Shown here: positions 15,550 through 23,544 of the stretch, in pieces
How positions within the stretch are numbered: position 1 is the first letter of the stretch
How the letters are laid out: every line of letters begins with the position of its first letter
Source: CBDUMN01 sp965368335
GTDB lineage: Bacteria > Pseudomonadota > Alphaproteobacteria > Rhodospirillales > JAPHRK01
Assembly (NCBI GenBank): GCA_965368335.1
Contig: CBDUMN010000015.1
Coordinates: 1-50,859, forward strand
Reading direction: 5' to 3'
Length of the DNA: 50,859 nucleotides
The notes under the pieces: model-generated
Seen by the model: only the letters and a program-made list of their open reading frames with translations
Told to the model about the DNA's origin: nothing
The model's database searches: none
Made by a program: the position numbers and the translations under genes

Positions 15550-15966
15550 TTAGCCCTCCTGGGGCTCGATGGTGACATCAACGTCGGGAGCGACATCGCC
15601 CGCCACGTCCTGCATCACGGCATCGTCCTGAATGCTGAGAACGTCCTCGGCAATCTCCTCTTCGGGAGACGCGCCGGAAACTTCCTGCTCCAGAGCTTCC
15701 AGCAGCTCGGCTTCATCCTCGGGCTCCGGCTCGTCGAATTCGACGTGCTTTTGCAAGCTGCGGATAAGCCCTTCCTGCAGATCATCAATATCAACCGTTC
15801 TGTCAGCGATTTCGCGCAGCGCCACGACAGGGTTTTTGTCGTTGTCGCGATCAACGGTCAGTTGGGCTCCGGCTGAAATGCTTCGCGCCCGCTGAGACGC
15901 CCGCATGACAAGATCAAAGCGGTTGGGAATTCGTTCGACACAATCTTCGACGGTTACACGCGCCAT
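15550..15966 (-). CDS. rpoZ: RNA polymerase omega subunit
   Basis: Small subunit that stabilises beta-prime in RNA polymerase and contributes to a ppGpp site. The 138-residue protein begins MARVTVEDC and continues with NRFDLVMRASQRARSI and the PVVALREIA block, all family hallmarks. About half of the protein is an acidic C-terminal extension rich in Glu, Asp and Ala, common in alphaproteobacterial omega. The start at ATG 15966 is fixed by the conserved N-terminus, although only a distant GGAG is seen upstream. A good promoter lies 40 nt upstream. Confidence 0.95.
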   Translation of the reverse strand: MARVTVEDCVERIPNRFDLVMRASQRARSISAGAQLTVDRDNDKNPVVALREIADRTVDIDDLQEGLIRSLQKHVEFDEPEPEDEAELLEALEQEVSGASPEEEIAEDVLSIQDDAVMQDVAGDVAPDVDVTIEPQEG

Positions 15967-16004
15967 CTTAGAGAATACTCCGTACCAAAAAACGGGAAGC
16001 GCCG

Positions 16005-16032
16005 AATATACTCGCAGCGCCGCCAAACGCAA
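16005..16032 (-). promoter_or_regulatory. Sigma-70-type promoter of rpoZ
   Basis: On the - strand TTGCGT (16027-16032) and TATATT (16005-16010) are 16 bp apart and lie about 40 nt upstream of the rpoZ start, with nothing coding between. It probably drives rpoZ-rsh and may feed the genes further downstream. Confidence 0.55.
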
Positions 16033-16137
16033 GGGCTTTCCGGGATTTTTTGGAAATCCGCCGACAGCCCCCTACTTCTCTTAAAATATAGGCTAAAGCC
16101 GCCTAAATACTAGCCCTTAACTCCTTGATTTGGCGAA

Positions 16138-16620
16138 TTATTCATCCAAGGCCTGAATTTTCTGCCCCACAGGCAATTCATCAAGCATCCGCATAACGCT
16201 TTTTCCCGAAACCGGGTGACGCCAATCGGGGGCGATATCTTTCAGCGGCATCAGCACGAAAGCCCGTTCGGCCAATCGGGGGTGCGGTAAACGTAAGCTC
16301 CTCTCTTCCGAAACCTGATTTCCGTAGGCGAGAAGATCGAGATCGAGTGTTCTCGCCTCGTTTTTTTTCCGCCGCACCCGACCAAACCCGGCTTCGATTT
16401 CGTGCAGTAACGCAAGAAGCGCCTCAGCCGACAGCGACGTTTCCAGACTGGCCGCACCATTGACATACCAAGGCTGATCGGAAACCGGAACCGGCGCTGT
16501 TTTATACCACCGCGAGACCTCAAGAACCTTTATCGAAGAGTGCGCCTCCAGAGCCTTGAGAGCCGCAAGACAGCTTTCCTTCGGCTCCCCCAAATTCGCA
16601 CCCAACCCAATCAAAATCAC
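16138..16620 (-). CDS. folK: 2-amino-4-hydroxy-6-hydroxymethyldihydropteridine pyrophosphokinase
   Basis: Pyrophosphorylates the pterin precursor before its condensation with p-aminobenzoate in folate synthesis. The 160-residue protein has the N-terminal LIGLGANLG, the middle VPVSDQPWYVNGA and the signature RTLDLDLLAYG followed by LPHPRLAERAFVLMPL, all diagnostic. The start is GTG 16620; AAGAG close upstream is only a weak ribosome site. It ends 105 nt before the rpoZ promoter region and is divergent from the NYN gene. Confidence 0.95.
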   Translation of the reverse strand: MILIGLGANLGEPKESCLAALKALEAHSSIKVLEVSRWYKTAPVPVSDQPWYVNGAASLETSLSAEALLALLHEIEAGFGRVRRKKNEARTLDLDLLAYGNQVSEERSLRLPHPRLAERAFVLMPLKDIAPDWRHPVSGKSVMRMLDELPVGQKIQALDE

Positions 16621-16743
16621 TCTTTTAGGTCTCCCCGATAACGACCCTCTTGCAGGACCGATAAATGCACATTACCTATAAAAGGATATTTATCACGGCT
16701 GATGTTTTAAACGGCTGAATTATTTTGATTTAGGAATTTCACA

Positions 16744-17391
16744 ATGATGTTCTATCCGCAAGAACGGATCGGTCTGTTTATTGACGGGTCCAATCTTTAC
16801 GCCGCCGCCCGCTCCCTCGGTTTCGACATTGATTACAAGCGTCTGCTGGAAGTCTTTTCCGAGCAAGGCCATCTGATCCGCGCCTTTTACTATACGGCGC
16901 TGATCGAGGATCAGGAATACTCACCGATCCGCCCCTTAGTCGACTGGCTGGACTATAATGGCTACACCATGGTGACCAAGCCGACCAAGGAGTTTACCGA
17001 CGCGGCCGGTCGGCGGAAAATCAAAGGCAACATGGATATCGAATTGGCCATCGACGCCATGGAGATGGCGCCCCACCTCGACCATATGGTGCTCTTTTCC
17101 GGCGACGGCGATTTCCGGCGGCTTGTCGAGTCCGTTCAGCGCAAAGGTCTGAAGGTCACGGTGGTGAGCACGGTCAAATCCAATCCACCGATGATCGCCG
17201 ACGAGCTGCGCCGACAGGCCGACTATTTTCTCGAGTTGGAAGAGCTGGAAGACGAAATCGGCCGGAAGTCCAGCGGTCGAGGTCACGATCAACATGACCA
17301 GCCGCACCATGAAGAACATCACCAAGAAGACGACAACCGGGGCGCGGACGATCCGGAAGCTTACCTTCAAACGACACGCGGTCCCTCCTGA
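16744..17391 (+). CDS. NYN-domain (LabA/DUF88-type) putative nuclease
   Basis: A 215-residue protein with a PIN-like NYN fold. The start block RIGLFIDGSNLYAAARSLG holds the first conserved acidic residue, and later GNMDIELAIDAM and LFSGDGDFRRLVE supply the others expected for a metal-dependent RNase site, with GLKVTVVST after. The last ~45 residues are a hydrophilic tail very rich in His, Asp, Glu and Gln, likely disordered and possibly metal binding. The ATG at 16744 has AGGAA 7 nt upstream; a second ATG follows directly. It is followed at 11 nt by a DNA repair glycosylase gene. In this position (next to folK/rpoZ) NYN genes are common in alphaproteobacteria; substrate unknown. Confidence 0.88.
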   Translation: MMFYPQERIGLFIDGSNLYAAARSLGFDIDYKRLLEVFSEQGHLIRAFYYTALIEDQEYSPIRPLVDWLDYNGYTMVTKPTKEFTDAAGRRKIKGNMDIELAIDAMEMAPHLDHMVLFSGDGDFRRLVESVQRKGLKVTVVSTVKSNPPMIADELRRQADYFLELEELEDEIGRKSSGRGHDQHDQPHHEEHHQEDDNRGADDPEAYLQTTRGPS

Positions 17392-17402
17392 GGCTTTCCC
17401 AA

Positions 17403-18044
17403 ATGTTGAGCGATGCAATGGGACCGGCAAACGACTGCGCTCTTTGCCCAAGACTGGTTGAGTTTCGCGCCACCAATGCGACCACCTGGCCTGACTGGCA
17501 CAATGGTCCGGTCCCCTCCTTTGGCGAATTGGACGCGGAACTTCTGATCGTCGGCCTCGCTCCTGGTCTTAAGGGAGCCAACCGAACGGGTCGACCCTTT
17601 ACCGGCGATTATGCGGGCGATCTTCTCTACCCGACCCTGATCAAACATGGTTACGCTAAGGGACACTACGGCCTGTCGTTCAACGACGGCCTTAAACTGC
17701 TCAACAGCCGCATCACCAATGCCGTCCGCTGCGTCCCTCCACAAAACAAACCGACGGGTCCCGAGACCCGTTCCTGCCTACCTTTTCTGGTCGATGAAAT
17801 CGCGGCCATGAAAAATCTCAAAATTGTCCTCGCCCTCGGTACGCTGGCCCATAACGCCGTCCTATCGGCCCTGCAGGAGAAACGCTCCGCCTACAAGTTC
17901 GGCCACAATGCCGTACATAAGCTTTCCGGTGGCCTGATCCTAACCGACAGCTATCACTGCTCTCGCTACAACACCAACACGGGCAAGCTGACCGAAGCCA
18001 TGTTTAGCGAGGTTTTTGAAGGAATTTCGGCCCGCCTCGCATAA
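17403..18044 (+). CDS. Uracil-DNA glycosylase, family 5 (UDGb type)
   Basis: A 213-residue iron-sulfur DNA glycosylase that removes uracil and related deaminated bases. C12 and C15 in CALC, plus two further cysteines separated by 14 residues (RC-V...S-C near the middle), fit a [4Fe-4S] cluster. Motif 1 is GLAPGLKGANRTGRPFTGD and motif 2 is YHCSRYNTNTGKLT, both characteristic of family 5 rather than family 4, which lacks the GAN-RTGRPFTGD block. The start at ATG 17403 is 11 nt after the NYN stop; an internal ATG at codon 6 is an alternative. It is probably cotranscribed with the NYN gene. Confidence 0.9.
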   Translation: MLSDAMGPANDCALCPRLVEFRATNATTWPDWHNGPVPSFGELDAELLIVGLAPGLKGANRTGRPFTGDYAGDLLYPTLIKHGYAKGHYGLSFNDGLKLLNSRITNAVRCVPPQNKPTGPETRSCLPFLVDEIAAMKNLKIVLALGTLAHNAVLSALQEKRSAYKFGHNAVHKLSGGLILTDSYHCSRYNTNTGKLTEAMFSEVFEGISARLA

Positions 18045-18109
18045 GGCTCTTTACTCCTTGGCGAAACTTGATATACCGCCCATTGGACATGCGCGTAGGA
18101 GGAGTCGTT

Positions 18110-18718
18110 ATGGAAATCGTCTGCCTTGACCTTGAAGGGGTTTTGGTTCCCGAGATTTGGATCAATTTCGCCGAACGAACCGGAATTGAAGAGCTTCGGG
18201 CGACGACCAGAGATATCCCCGACTACGATGTTTTGATGCGCCAGCGTCTCAAAATTCTCGACGAACACAATCTCGGCATGCCCGATATTCAGGCGGTTAT
18301 CGCCGATATGGGCCCCATGGACGGCGCAAAAGACTTTATCGGCTGGCTGAACGAGCGCTTCCAGGTGGTGATCCTGTCCGACACCTTCTATGAGTTCGCC
18401 GAACCTCTGATGCGTCAACTGGACTGGCCGACCCTGTTCTGCCACAAGCTGGACGTCAACGAAGCAGGCCGCGTGGTCGACTACAAACTGCGAATGCCCA
18501 ATCACAAGCAAGCCGCCGTCGAACGGTTCCATGACCTGAAATTCCACGTCATCGCGGCCGGAGATTCGTACAACGACACCAATATGCTGGGCGCAGCCGA
18601 TCAGGGCATTCTGTTCAAAGCGCCCGCCAACGTGATTGAAGAGTTCCCACAGTTCCCCGTCGCCACCGATTATGAAGAACTGAAAGACCAGATTCTCAAG
18701 GCCAGCCCGCGGTTTTAA
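18110..18718 (+). CDS. thrH: Phosphoserine phosphatase / homoserine phosphotransferase ThrH
   Basis: A HAD-superfamily enzyme of 202 residues. The N-terminus VCLDLEGVLVPEIW matches the ThrH nucleophile motif, where the second aspartate of ordinary phosphoserine phosphatase is replaced by glutamate in DLEG. Motif II is VVILSDTFYEF and motif III/IV is AAGDSYNDTNML. In Pseudomonas ThrH has phosphoserine phosphatase activity and can pass the phosphate to homoserine, linking serine and threonine synthesis. The ATG at 18110 is chosen because AGGAGGAG lies 5 nt upstream. The stop overlaps the next start as TAATG. Confidence 0.93.
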   Translation: MEIVCLDLEGVLVPEIWINFAERTGIEELRATTRDIPDYDVLMRQRLKILDEHNLGMPDIQAVIADMGPMDGAKDFIGWLNERFQVVILSDTFYEFAEPLMRQLDWPTLFCHKLDVNEAGRVVDYKLRMPNHKQAAVERFHDLKFHVIAAGDSYNDTNMLGAADQGILFKAPANVIEEFPQFPVATDYEELKDQILKASPRF

Positions 18719-18894
18719 TGGCTGAAATCGTCAACCTTCGTCAAACCCGTAAGAGCAAGGTACGCACCGAAAAACAAACACGCGCCGAGGAAAACCGCGT
18801 GAAATTCGGTCGAACCAAACAGCAAAAGGCCCGCGACCTCAACGAGATCAAACGGGCCCAACGCGAACTGGATTTAAAAAAGCTCGAAGATTAA
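18718..18894 (+). CDS. DUF4169 small basic protein
   Basis: A 58-residue gene whose ATG (18718-18720) shares one base with the thrH stop. The sequence begins MAEIVNLRQTRKSK, contains AEENRVKFGRTKQQKAR and ends in a Lys/Glu-rich helix; this matches the alphaproteobacterial DUF4169 family in start, length and the NRVKFGRTK core. It is highly charged, with no hydrophobic core obvious, and probably helical; role unknown. It is translated as part of the thrH transcript and converges with the DUF4170 gene 8 nt further on. Confidence 0.8.
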   Translation: MAEIVNLRQTRKSKVRTEKQTRAEENRVKFGRTKQQKARDLNEIKRAQRELDLKKLED

Positions 18895-18902
18895 TTCAGC
18901 TT

Positions 18903-19133
18903 TTACTCCGCTTCGGGATGCTCCGGGTCGAGCAAACGGTGGAGATGAACGATCACATATTTAGTGTGAGCCTCATCGACCCGAGCCTGACTAGCACCAC
19001 GCCACGCATTGAGCGCCGTTTCGTAGTTGGGAAAAATTCCGACGATATCCAGATTTTCCAGATCGACGAAATCGTTGGTTTCCGGATTGGTGACTTCCCC
19101 GCCAAAAACCAAATGCGGCAGCGCCTTGCTCAT
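18903..19133 (-). CDS. DUF4170 small protein
   Basis: A 76-residue protein with the conserved family blocks LPHLVFGGE, DIVGIFPNYETALNAWRGASQARVD (shown in part) and YVIVHLHRLLDP. The ATG at 19133 is selected because AAGGAG lies 9 nt upstream and because the family starts there; the open frame extends to 19250 without a ribosome site. The family is confined mostly to alphaproteobacteria and has no assigned function. A GC-rich hairpin lies in its leader at 19153-19170. It is read towards DUF4169. Confidence 0.82.
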   Translation of the reverse strand: MSKALPHLVFGGEVTNPETNDFVDLENLDIVGIFPNYETALNAWRGASQARVDEAHTKYVIVHLHRLLDPEHPEAE

Positions 19134-19152
19134 TACCCTGATCTCCTTTTCT

Positions 19153-19170
19153 ACCCCCGCTAGGCGGGGT
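19153..19170 (-). promoter_or_regulatory. GC-rich hairpin in the DUF4170 leader
   Basis: ACCCC-C-GC and GCGGGGT form a 7-bp stem with one bulge and a 3-nt loop, about 20 nt before the start codon and close to the ribosome site. It could affect translation initiation, but no regulator is known; no T-tract follows, so it is not an evident terminator. Confidence 0.3.
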
Positions 19171-19279
19171 ACCCCATAAAAGTTGGCGCAAACATAGTGA
19201 TTGTGCGGCTGCGAGGCAATGCACAAAGGGTCAAGTTTATCACTCTGCAATTCAAACTTTGCGAGGGAGTTTGCAGGCC

Positions 19280-19753
19280 TTAACTCTGCTCACGCATCAA
19301 ACGGGCCTTGTCACGCTTCCAATCCCGATCTTTGGCGGTAGCGCGTTTGTCATGCATCTGCTTGCCGCGGGCGATACCTAGGGTCACCTTAGCGTAACCC
19401 CGATCATTAAAGTGGATATCGAGCGGCACAATGGTCATTCCCTTGCGGTTGACCGCCCCGAGCAAGCGGTCCACTTCGCGCTTATGCAACAGAAGTTTTC
19501 TCGGCCGCGTCGGCGCATGGTTGTGCCGGTTACCGCTATCGTATTCGGTGATATTGGCGTTAAAGAGATAGAGATCGCCGTCTTTCTCGCCCGCATAGGC
19601 CTCACCGATACTGACTTTGCCCGCACGCAAGGACTTAACCTCGGTCCCCATCAAGATAATCCCAGCCTCAATGGTGTCGTCGATGAAGTAGTTATGCCGC
19701 GCCTTGCGGTTTTGGGCGACGAAGCGGGACGAGTCTTTTGGTTTTTTAGCCAT
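19280..19753 (-). CDS. smpB: SsrA-binding protein SmpB
   Basis: Delivers tmRNA to stalled ribosomes in trans-translation. The 157-residue protein has NRKARHNYFIDDTIEAGIIL, the block GTEVKSLRAGKVSIGEAYA and the basic C-terminal tail KRATAKDRDWKRDKARLMRE (in part), all standard. Start at ATG 19753, 46 nt after the dapA stop. The dapA-smpB pairing is typical of alphaproteobacteria. The tmRNA gene itself is not in this window. Confidence 0.97.
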   Translation of the reverse strand: MAKKPKDSSRFVAQNRKARHNYFIDDTIEAGIILMGTEVKSLRAGKVSIGEAYAGEKDGDLYLFNANITEYDSGNRHNHAPTRPRKLLLHKREVDRLLGAVNRKGMTIVPLDIHFNDRGYAKVTLGIARGKQMHDKRATAKDRDWKRDKARLMREQS

Positions 19754-19799
19754 GATCGTTCAATCCAGCCTTGTCAAAAAGGCCCGTCCTCACCTTTGC

Positions 19800-20672
19800 C
19801 TAAAGCAGCCCTGCCTGCTCTAGGGCTGCCTTGACCTTAGCCTTCCCGGCTTCGGAAATAGGCGCCAACGGCAAGCGACAATCGGGAGCGCACTTACCCA
19901 GCAGACTTGCCGCATACTTGGCCGGAACCGGATTTGACTCGCAGAACAGGTTGGTATGCAGGCCGAGCAGTTTGTCATTAATCGCCGTCGCCCCGGCGAG
20001 GTCGCCCTCGCGGAACAAACGCTGCATATCTGCGCACATTTTCGGCGCGATATTGGCCGTCACCGAGATGCAGCCTACGCCGCCGGCAGCCAGGAATGGA
20101 ATGGCCGTGGCGTCTTCGCCTGAAAGCTGGCAGAAATCCTCACCCGCAGCGAGTTTCGTCAGCATCGGACGCGCGAGGTCGGCTGTCGCATCCTTAACAC
20201 CGATAATGTTCGGCAACTTCGATAGTTCCGCCATGGTTTCCACCGTCATATCGATGACGCTGCGGCCCGGAATGTTGTAGATGAAGATCGGCAAGTCGAC
20301 CTCATCGTGAATGGCCTTGTAATGCAGCTTCAACCCTTCCTGGGTCGGCTTGTTGTAGTAAGGCGTCACGACAAGTCCCGCATCGGCTCCAGCCTCTTTG
20401 GCATGCTTGGTAAGCATGATCGCTTCTTCGGTCGAGTTGGAGCCCGACCCGGCAATCACCGGCACCCGCCCCTTGGCGACTTCAAGGCACAATTCGACCA
20501 CACGTTTGTGCTCCTCATGGGAAAGCGTCGGCGATTCGCCGGTTGTCCCACAGGGCACCAAGCCGTCGGTTCCCTGGTCGATCTGCCATTCTACGAAAGA
20601 CTGAAATGCGGTCTCATCGACGCGCCCGTCTTTGAATGGCGTAATCAGTGCCACCACTGATCCCTTGAACAT
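19800..20672 (-). CDS. dapA: 4-hydroxy-tetrahydrodipicolinate synthase
   Basis: Condenses pyruvate with aspartate semialdehyde, the first committed step towards diaminopimelate and lysine. The 290-residue TIM-barrel protein shows GTTGESPTLSHEEH, the tyrosine in YNIPGRS, and the Schiff-base lysine in GVKDATAD. Start at ATG 20672 with AAGGAG 6 nt upstream. A likely promoter is present at 20713-20741. Confidence 0.97.
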   Translation of the reverse strand: MFKGSVVALITPFKDGRVDETAFQSFVEWQIDQGTDGLVPCGTTGESPTLSHEEHKRVVELCLEVAKGRVPVIAGSGSNSTEEAIMLTKHAKEAGADAGLVVTPYYNKPTQEGLKLHYKAIHDEVDLPIFIYNIPGRSVIDMTVETMAELSKLPNIIGVKDATADLARPMLTKLAAGEDFCQLSGEDATAIPFLAAGGVGCISVTANIAPKMCADMQRLFREGDLAGATAINDKLLGLHTNLFCESNPVPAKYAASLLGKCAPDCRLPLAPISEAGKAKVKAALEQAGLL

Positions 20673-20712
20673 GGTCGTCTCCTTGAAGCAAGGTCATTTT
20701 CCAAAGGCCGAG

Positions 20713-20741
20713 AACATACCCTTTAGATTTTAAGACGGCAA
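20713..20741 (-). promoter_or_regulatory. Predicted promoter of dapA-smpB
   Basis: On the - strand TTGCCG (20736-20741) and TATGTT (20713-20718) are separated by 17 bp, with the -10 about 40 nt before the dapA start. Confidence 0.45.
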
Positions 20742-20765
20742 GCCGCGTCGCTTGCCCCAGCGACA

Positions 20766-20795
20766 TTGAATCCGTAGACTCCAATCAAATATTAA
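20766..20795 (+). promoter_or_regulatory. Predicted promoter of the lytic transglycosylase gene
   Basis: TTGAAT (20766-20771) and TATTAA (20790-20795) have an 18-bp spacer and lie about 55 nt before the chosen TTG start. It is back to back with the dapA promoter. Confidence 0.45.
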
Positions 20796-20851
20796 AATGG
20801 GACCGGGGTTCGACGGACTCCGCCTTGGGAAACGGCATTGAGGTACAGTTC

Positions 20852-22843
20852 TTGTCAAAACGCCTGATTACGGGCATTTCCGCCCTTTTTTTTCTAGCGT
20901 TTTGGGCCGGACCGGCAACAGATACGGTCGGCGCTGAAGGCATTTCCGATTCCGAGAAAAAAATCATCTCTGAAGCCGTCCTGCTAACAAAAAAGAAAAA
21001 ATGGGAAAAGGCGCGTAAGGCGACTGAAAAAATTGCATCGCCACTAATCGCCAAAATCATTCGCTGGGTCGATTATGTAGACGTCAGCAGCGAAGTCTCT
21101 TTTGAAGCGCTTGACGCCTTTATTGCGGAAAATCCCGACTGGCCGGGGCAATACCTCCTTCAAAGGCGCGCTGAAGAATCCATGCAGCCCGCTATGAGCG
21201 ACAATGCCGTAATTGAGTGGTTCTCAACCCGTGAACCACAAACCGCAGACGGGGCCATGCGTTTGGGACAAGCCCTACTGGCGACCGGACGGGTCGTCGA
21301 AGCAAAGCAGCTTCTACAAAAAACCTGGATCGACGGAAACTTCGGCAAACGGCAGGAACGCCAATTTTACAGCCGATACCGTAAGCATTTAACGCTTCAG
21401 GATCATCTCGACCGTCTCGACCGGCTGATCTGGGAGGACCGCTACTATCCAGCCCGCCGCATGCTCCGCCGGGTCGACCCCGATCAACGCAAATTGGCCG
21501 AGGCGAGACTGGCTCTTATGCGGAAACGCGGCGGTGTTGACCGCGCCATCGCCAGAGTGCCCGAAGAGTTGCGCAACGACCCACGGTTGATTTACGAGCG
21601 GCTACGTTGGCGGCGACGCAAAGGACGCTATATGGACGCCCGGGAATTGCTCGACCCGGGGCCAAAGGACATGATCGAGCCCTCCCAATGGTGGCCGGAG
21701 CGGTCTATTCTTGCGCGAGAAGCCCTCAATCAGGGACATATTTCCGAAGCCTACCGCTACGCAGCCGAACATGGCCTCACCGCCGGAGCCAACTTTGCCG
21801 ACGCCGAATGGATGGCCGGTTGGATCGCCCTGCGTCACCTGGAAGATCCGGATATCGCCTATAGGCATTTCATCAATATGTTCGAAGCGGTCAATTACCC
21901 AATCAGCCTCGCCCGCGCGGCTTACTGGGCAGGCCGGTCAGCCGAGGCAGTGAAAAAGAAAGAGTTGGCCCGCGACTGGTATCAAGCAGCGGCGCGACAC
22001 TCAACAGCTTATTACGGTCAACTGGCGGCCGCCAAGCTCAGGCCCAAATCAAAACTCATCATGCCCCCCGACATCAAACCGACCGACGATGAAAAGACGG
22101 CTTTTAAACACTACGAACTGGTCAAGGCGATCCGCTTGCTGCCAAAGATTGGCCTTGAGGACTACGCTCGTATTTTCTTCATGGCGCTCGACCGCAGTCA
22201 CCCCACCTCAGGCTGGCGCTCTCTAACTGCCGCCCTGGCCCATGAAATCGAGCGCCCGGATTTGTCGATCATCGTCGCCAAACGGGCGATCCGGGACGGA
22301 CACGGTTTTCTTTCTAAGGGATATCCGCAGCTCAACCTACCGGAATCACAACCGGAATCGGCCCTCGTCCATGCGGTCATTCGGCAAGAAAGCGCCTTTT
22401 CGCCGGGAGCCATCAGCCGCGTTGGCGCACGAGGTCTCATGCAGCTTATGCCGCGAACGGCGAAAAAAGTCGCCCAGCGTGAGCGCCTTAAATATTCCAT
22501 GCGCAAACTGCTCGCCGATCCCAGCTACAACTTGAAGATCGGCCAAAGCTACTTGGCCGGACTGATCGAAAAATTCGACGGCTCCTATATCCTAGCGCTC
22601 GCCTCATACAATGCAGGCCCCTATCGGGCCGGGCAGTGGGTTGAAATTAACGGCGACCCTCGGGACCCATCCGTCGACCCCATCGACTGGATTGAGATGA
22701 TTCCTTTCAAGGAAACACGAAATTACGTCCAACGGGTTTTGGAAAACCTGCAAGTTTATAGATCCCGAGAAGAAAGAACCGAAGTGGCGTTCAATCTCGA
22801 AGAAGACCTGAGACGCCCGCTCAATACGATGAAAACCAACTGA
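20852..22843 (+). CDS. Soluble lytic murein transglycosylase (Slt70-like)
   Basis: An exported peptidoglycan-cleaving enzyme that forms 1,6-anhydromuropeptides. The TTG at 20852 is preferred because GAGGTA lies 7 nt upstream; it gives 663 residues starting directly with a signal peptide (KRLITGISALFFLAFWAG). An upstream TTG at 20825 has no ribosome site. A long helical superhelix region (about 30-480) is followed by the catalytic domain: the glutamate in HAVIRQESAFSPGA, then GARGLMQLMPRTA, the YNLKIGQSYL block and ASYNAGPYRA, all Slt hallmarks. The next gene begins 9 nt after its stop. Confidence 0.93.
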   Translation: MSKRLITGISALFFLAFWAGPATDTVGAEGISDSEKKIISEAVLLTKKKKWEKARKATEKIASPLIAKIIRWVDYVDVSSEVSFEALDAFIAENPDWPGQYLLQRRAEESMQPAMSDNAVIEWFSTREPQTADGAMRLGQALLATGRVVEAKQLLQKTWIDGNFGKRQERQFYSRYRKHLTLQDHLDRLDRLIWEDRYYPARRMLRRVDPDQRKLAEARLALMRKRGGVDRAIARVPEELRNDPRLIYERLRWRRRKGRYMDARELLDPGPKDMIEPSQWWPERSILAREALNQGHISEAYRYAAEHGLTAGANFADAEWMAGWIALRHLEDPDIAYRHFINMFEAVNYPISLARAAYWAGRSAEAVKKKELARDWYQAAARHSTAYYGQLAAAKLRPKSKLIMPPDIKPTDDEKTAFKHYELVKAIRLLPKIGLEDYARIFFMALDRSHPTSGWRSLTAALAHEIERPDLSIIVAKRAIRDGHGFLSKGYPQLNLPESQPESALVHAVIRQESAFSPGAISRVGARGLMQLMPRTAKKVAQRERLKYSMRKLLADPSYNLKIGQSYLAGLIEKFDGSYILALASYNAGPYRAGQWVEINGDPRDPSVDPIDWIEMIPFKETRNYVQRVLENLQVYRSREERTEVAFNLEEDLRRPLNTMKTN

Positions 22844-22852
22844 GGAAGAGAT

Positions 22853-23533
22853 ATGGTCGCCCCCCTCCCCCCAATTGAGGCTTGCGTTTTCGACGCCTAC
22901 GGAACGCTTTTCGATGTTCATGCAGCCGCAGCTCGCTGCAAGGACGATCTGGGAGAAAAAGAAGAGGCGCTTTCCAATCTCTGGCGCCTTAAACAACTGC
23001 AATACACATGGCTTCGCAGCCTGATGGGCGCTTACGAGGATTTTTGGACTCTCACCGGTGATGCGCTCGATTTCGCCATGAACTCAGTCGGCCTGAACGA
23101 CCCGGACCTTCGTAAAAAACTCATGGAGCTTTACCTTCAACTGGACGCCTACCCTGAGGTTAAAGCGACCCTGCAGGCCTTGAAGGACAAAGGTTTGAAA
23201 ACCGCCATCCTGTCGAATGGCTCACCCACCATGCTGGACGCCGCCATTAATAACGCCGGTTTGGCCGATGTACTCGATGCGGCTATTTCCGTCGATCCCA
23301 TCCGCATCTATAAGCCCGACCCATCAGTCTACGGCCTTGTTGAAAAAGAGATGGGCGTTAGCCCTCATTCGATCTGCTTCCTTAGCTCCAACGGGTGGGA
23401 TGCCCAAGGAGCCGCCCATTTCGGTTTCAATGTCGTCTGGATCAACCGCTTCACACAGGAACGGGAACGCATTCCAGGCGATCTCAGGGGGGAAATAACC
23501 ACCCTCGATCAACTTCTTCCTCTCCTGCCTTAG
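22853..23533 (+). CDS. Haloacid dehalogenase, type II
   Basis: A 226-residue HAD-superfamily hydrolase of the L-2-haloacid dehalogenase group. The nucleophile is D14 in VFDAYGTLFDV; other family blocks are TAILSNGSP, the lysine in IRIYKPDPSVY, and SSNGWDAQGA, whose Asn and Asp are those of the type II dehalogenases. The true substrate may be a haloacid or a related 2-substituted acid. The start ATG 22853 is preceded by GAGGAAGAG. It lies between the transglycosylase and an alpha/beta hydrolase, suggesting a short operon, though no shared pathway is evident. Confidence 0.9.
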   Translation: MVAPLPPIEACVFDAYGTLFDVHAAAARCKDDLGEKEEALSNLWRLKQLQYTWLRSLMGAYEDFWTLTGDALDFAMNSVGLNDPDLRKKLMELYLQLDAYPEVKATLQALKDKGLKTAILSNGSPTMLDAAINNAGLADVLDAAISVDPIRIYKPDPSVYGLVEKEMGVSPHSICFLSSNGWDAQGAAHFGFNVVWINRFTQERERIPGDLRGEITTLDQLLPLLP

Positions 23534-23544
23534 GGAATTGCAAC

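Noticed and set aside
14224..15876. 550-codon open frame on the + strand opposite rsh and rpoZ
   Set aside because: It lies wholly antisense to two conserved genes and has no recognisable domain; codon structure of the - strand genes explains the open frame.
20805..20830. GGTTCGA segment resembling a tRNA T-loop
   Set aside because: The flanking bases do not form a 5-bp T-stem and no anticodon or acceptor arm precedes it.
23395..23544. Longer N-terminus for the alpha/beta hydrolase
   Set aside because: It would overlap the dehalogenase gene in another frame and add residues with no similarity to the fold; the GTG at 23545 lies right after the dehalogenase stop.
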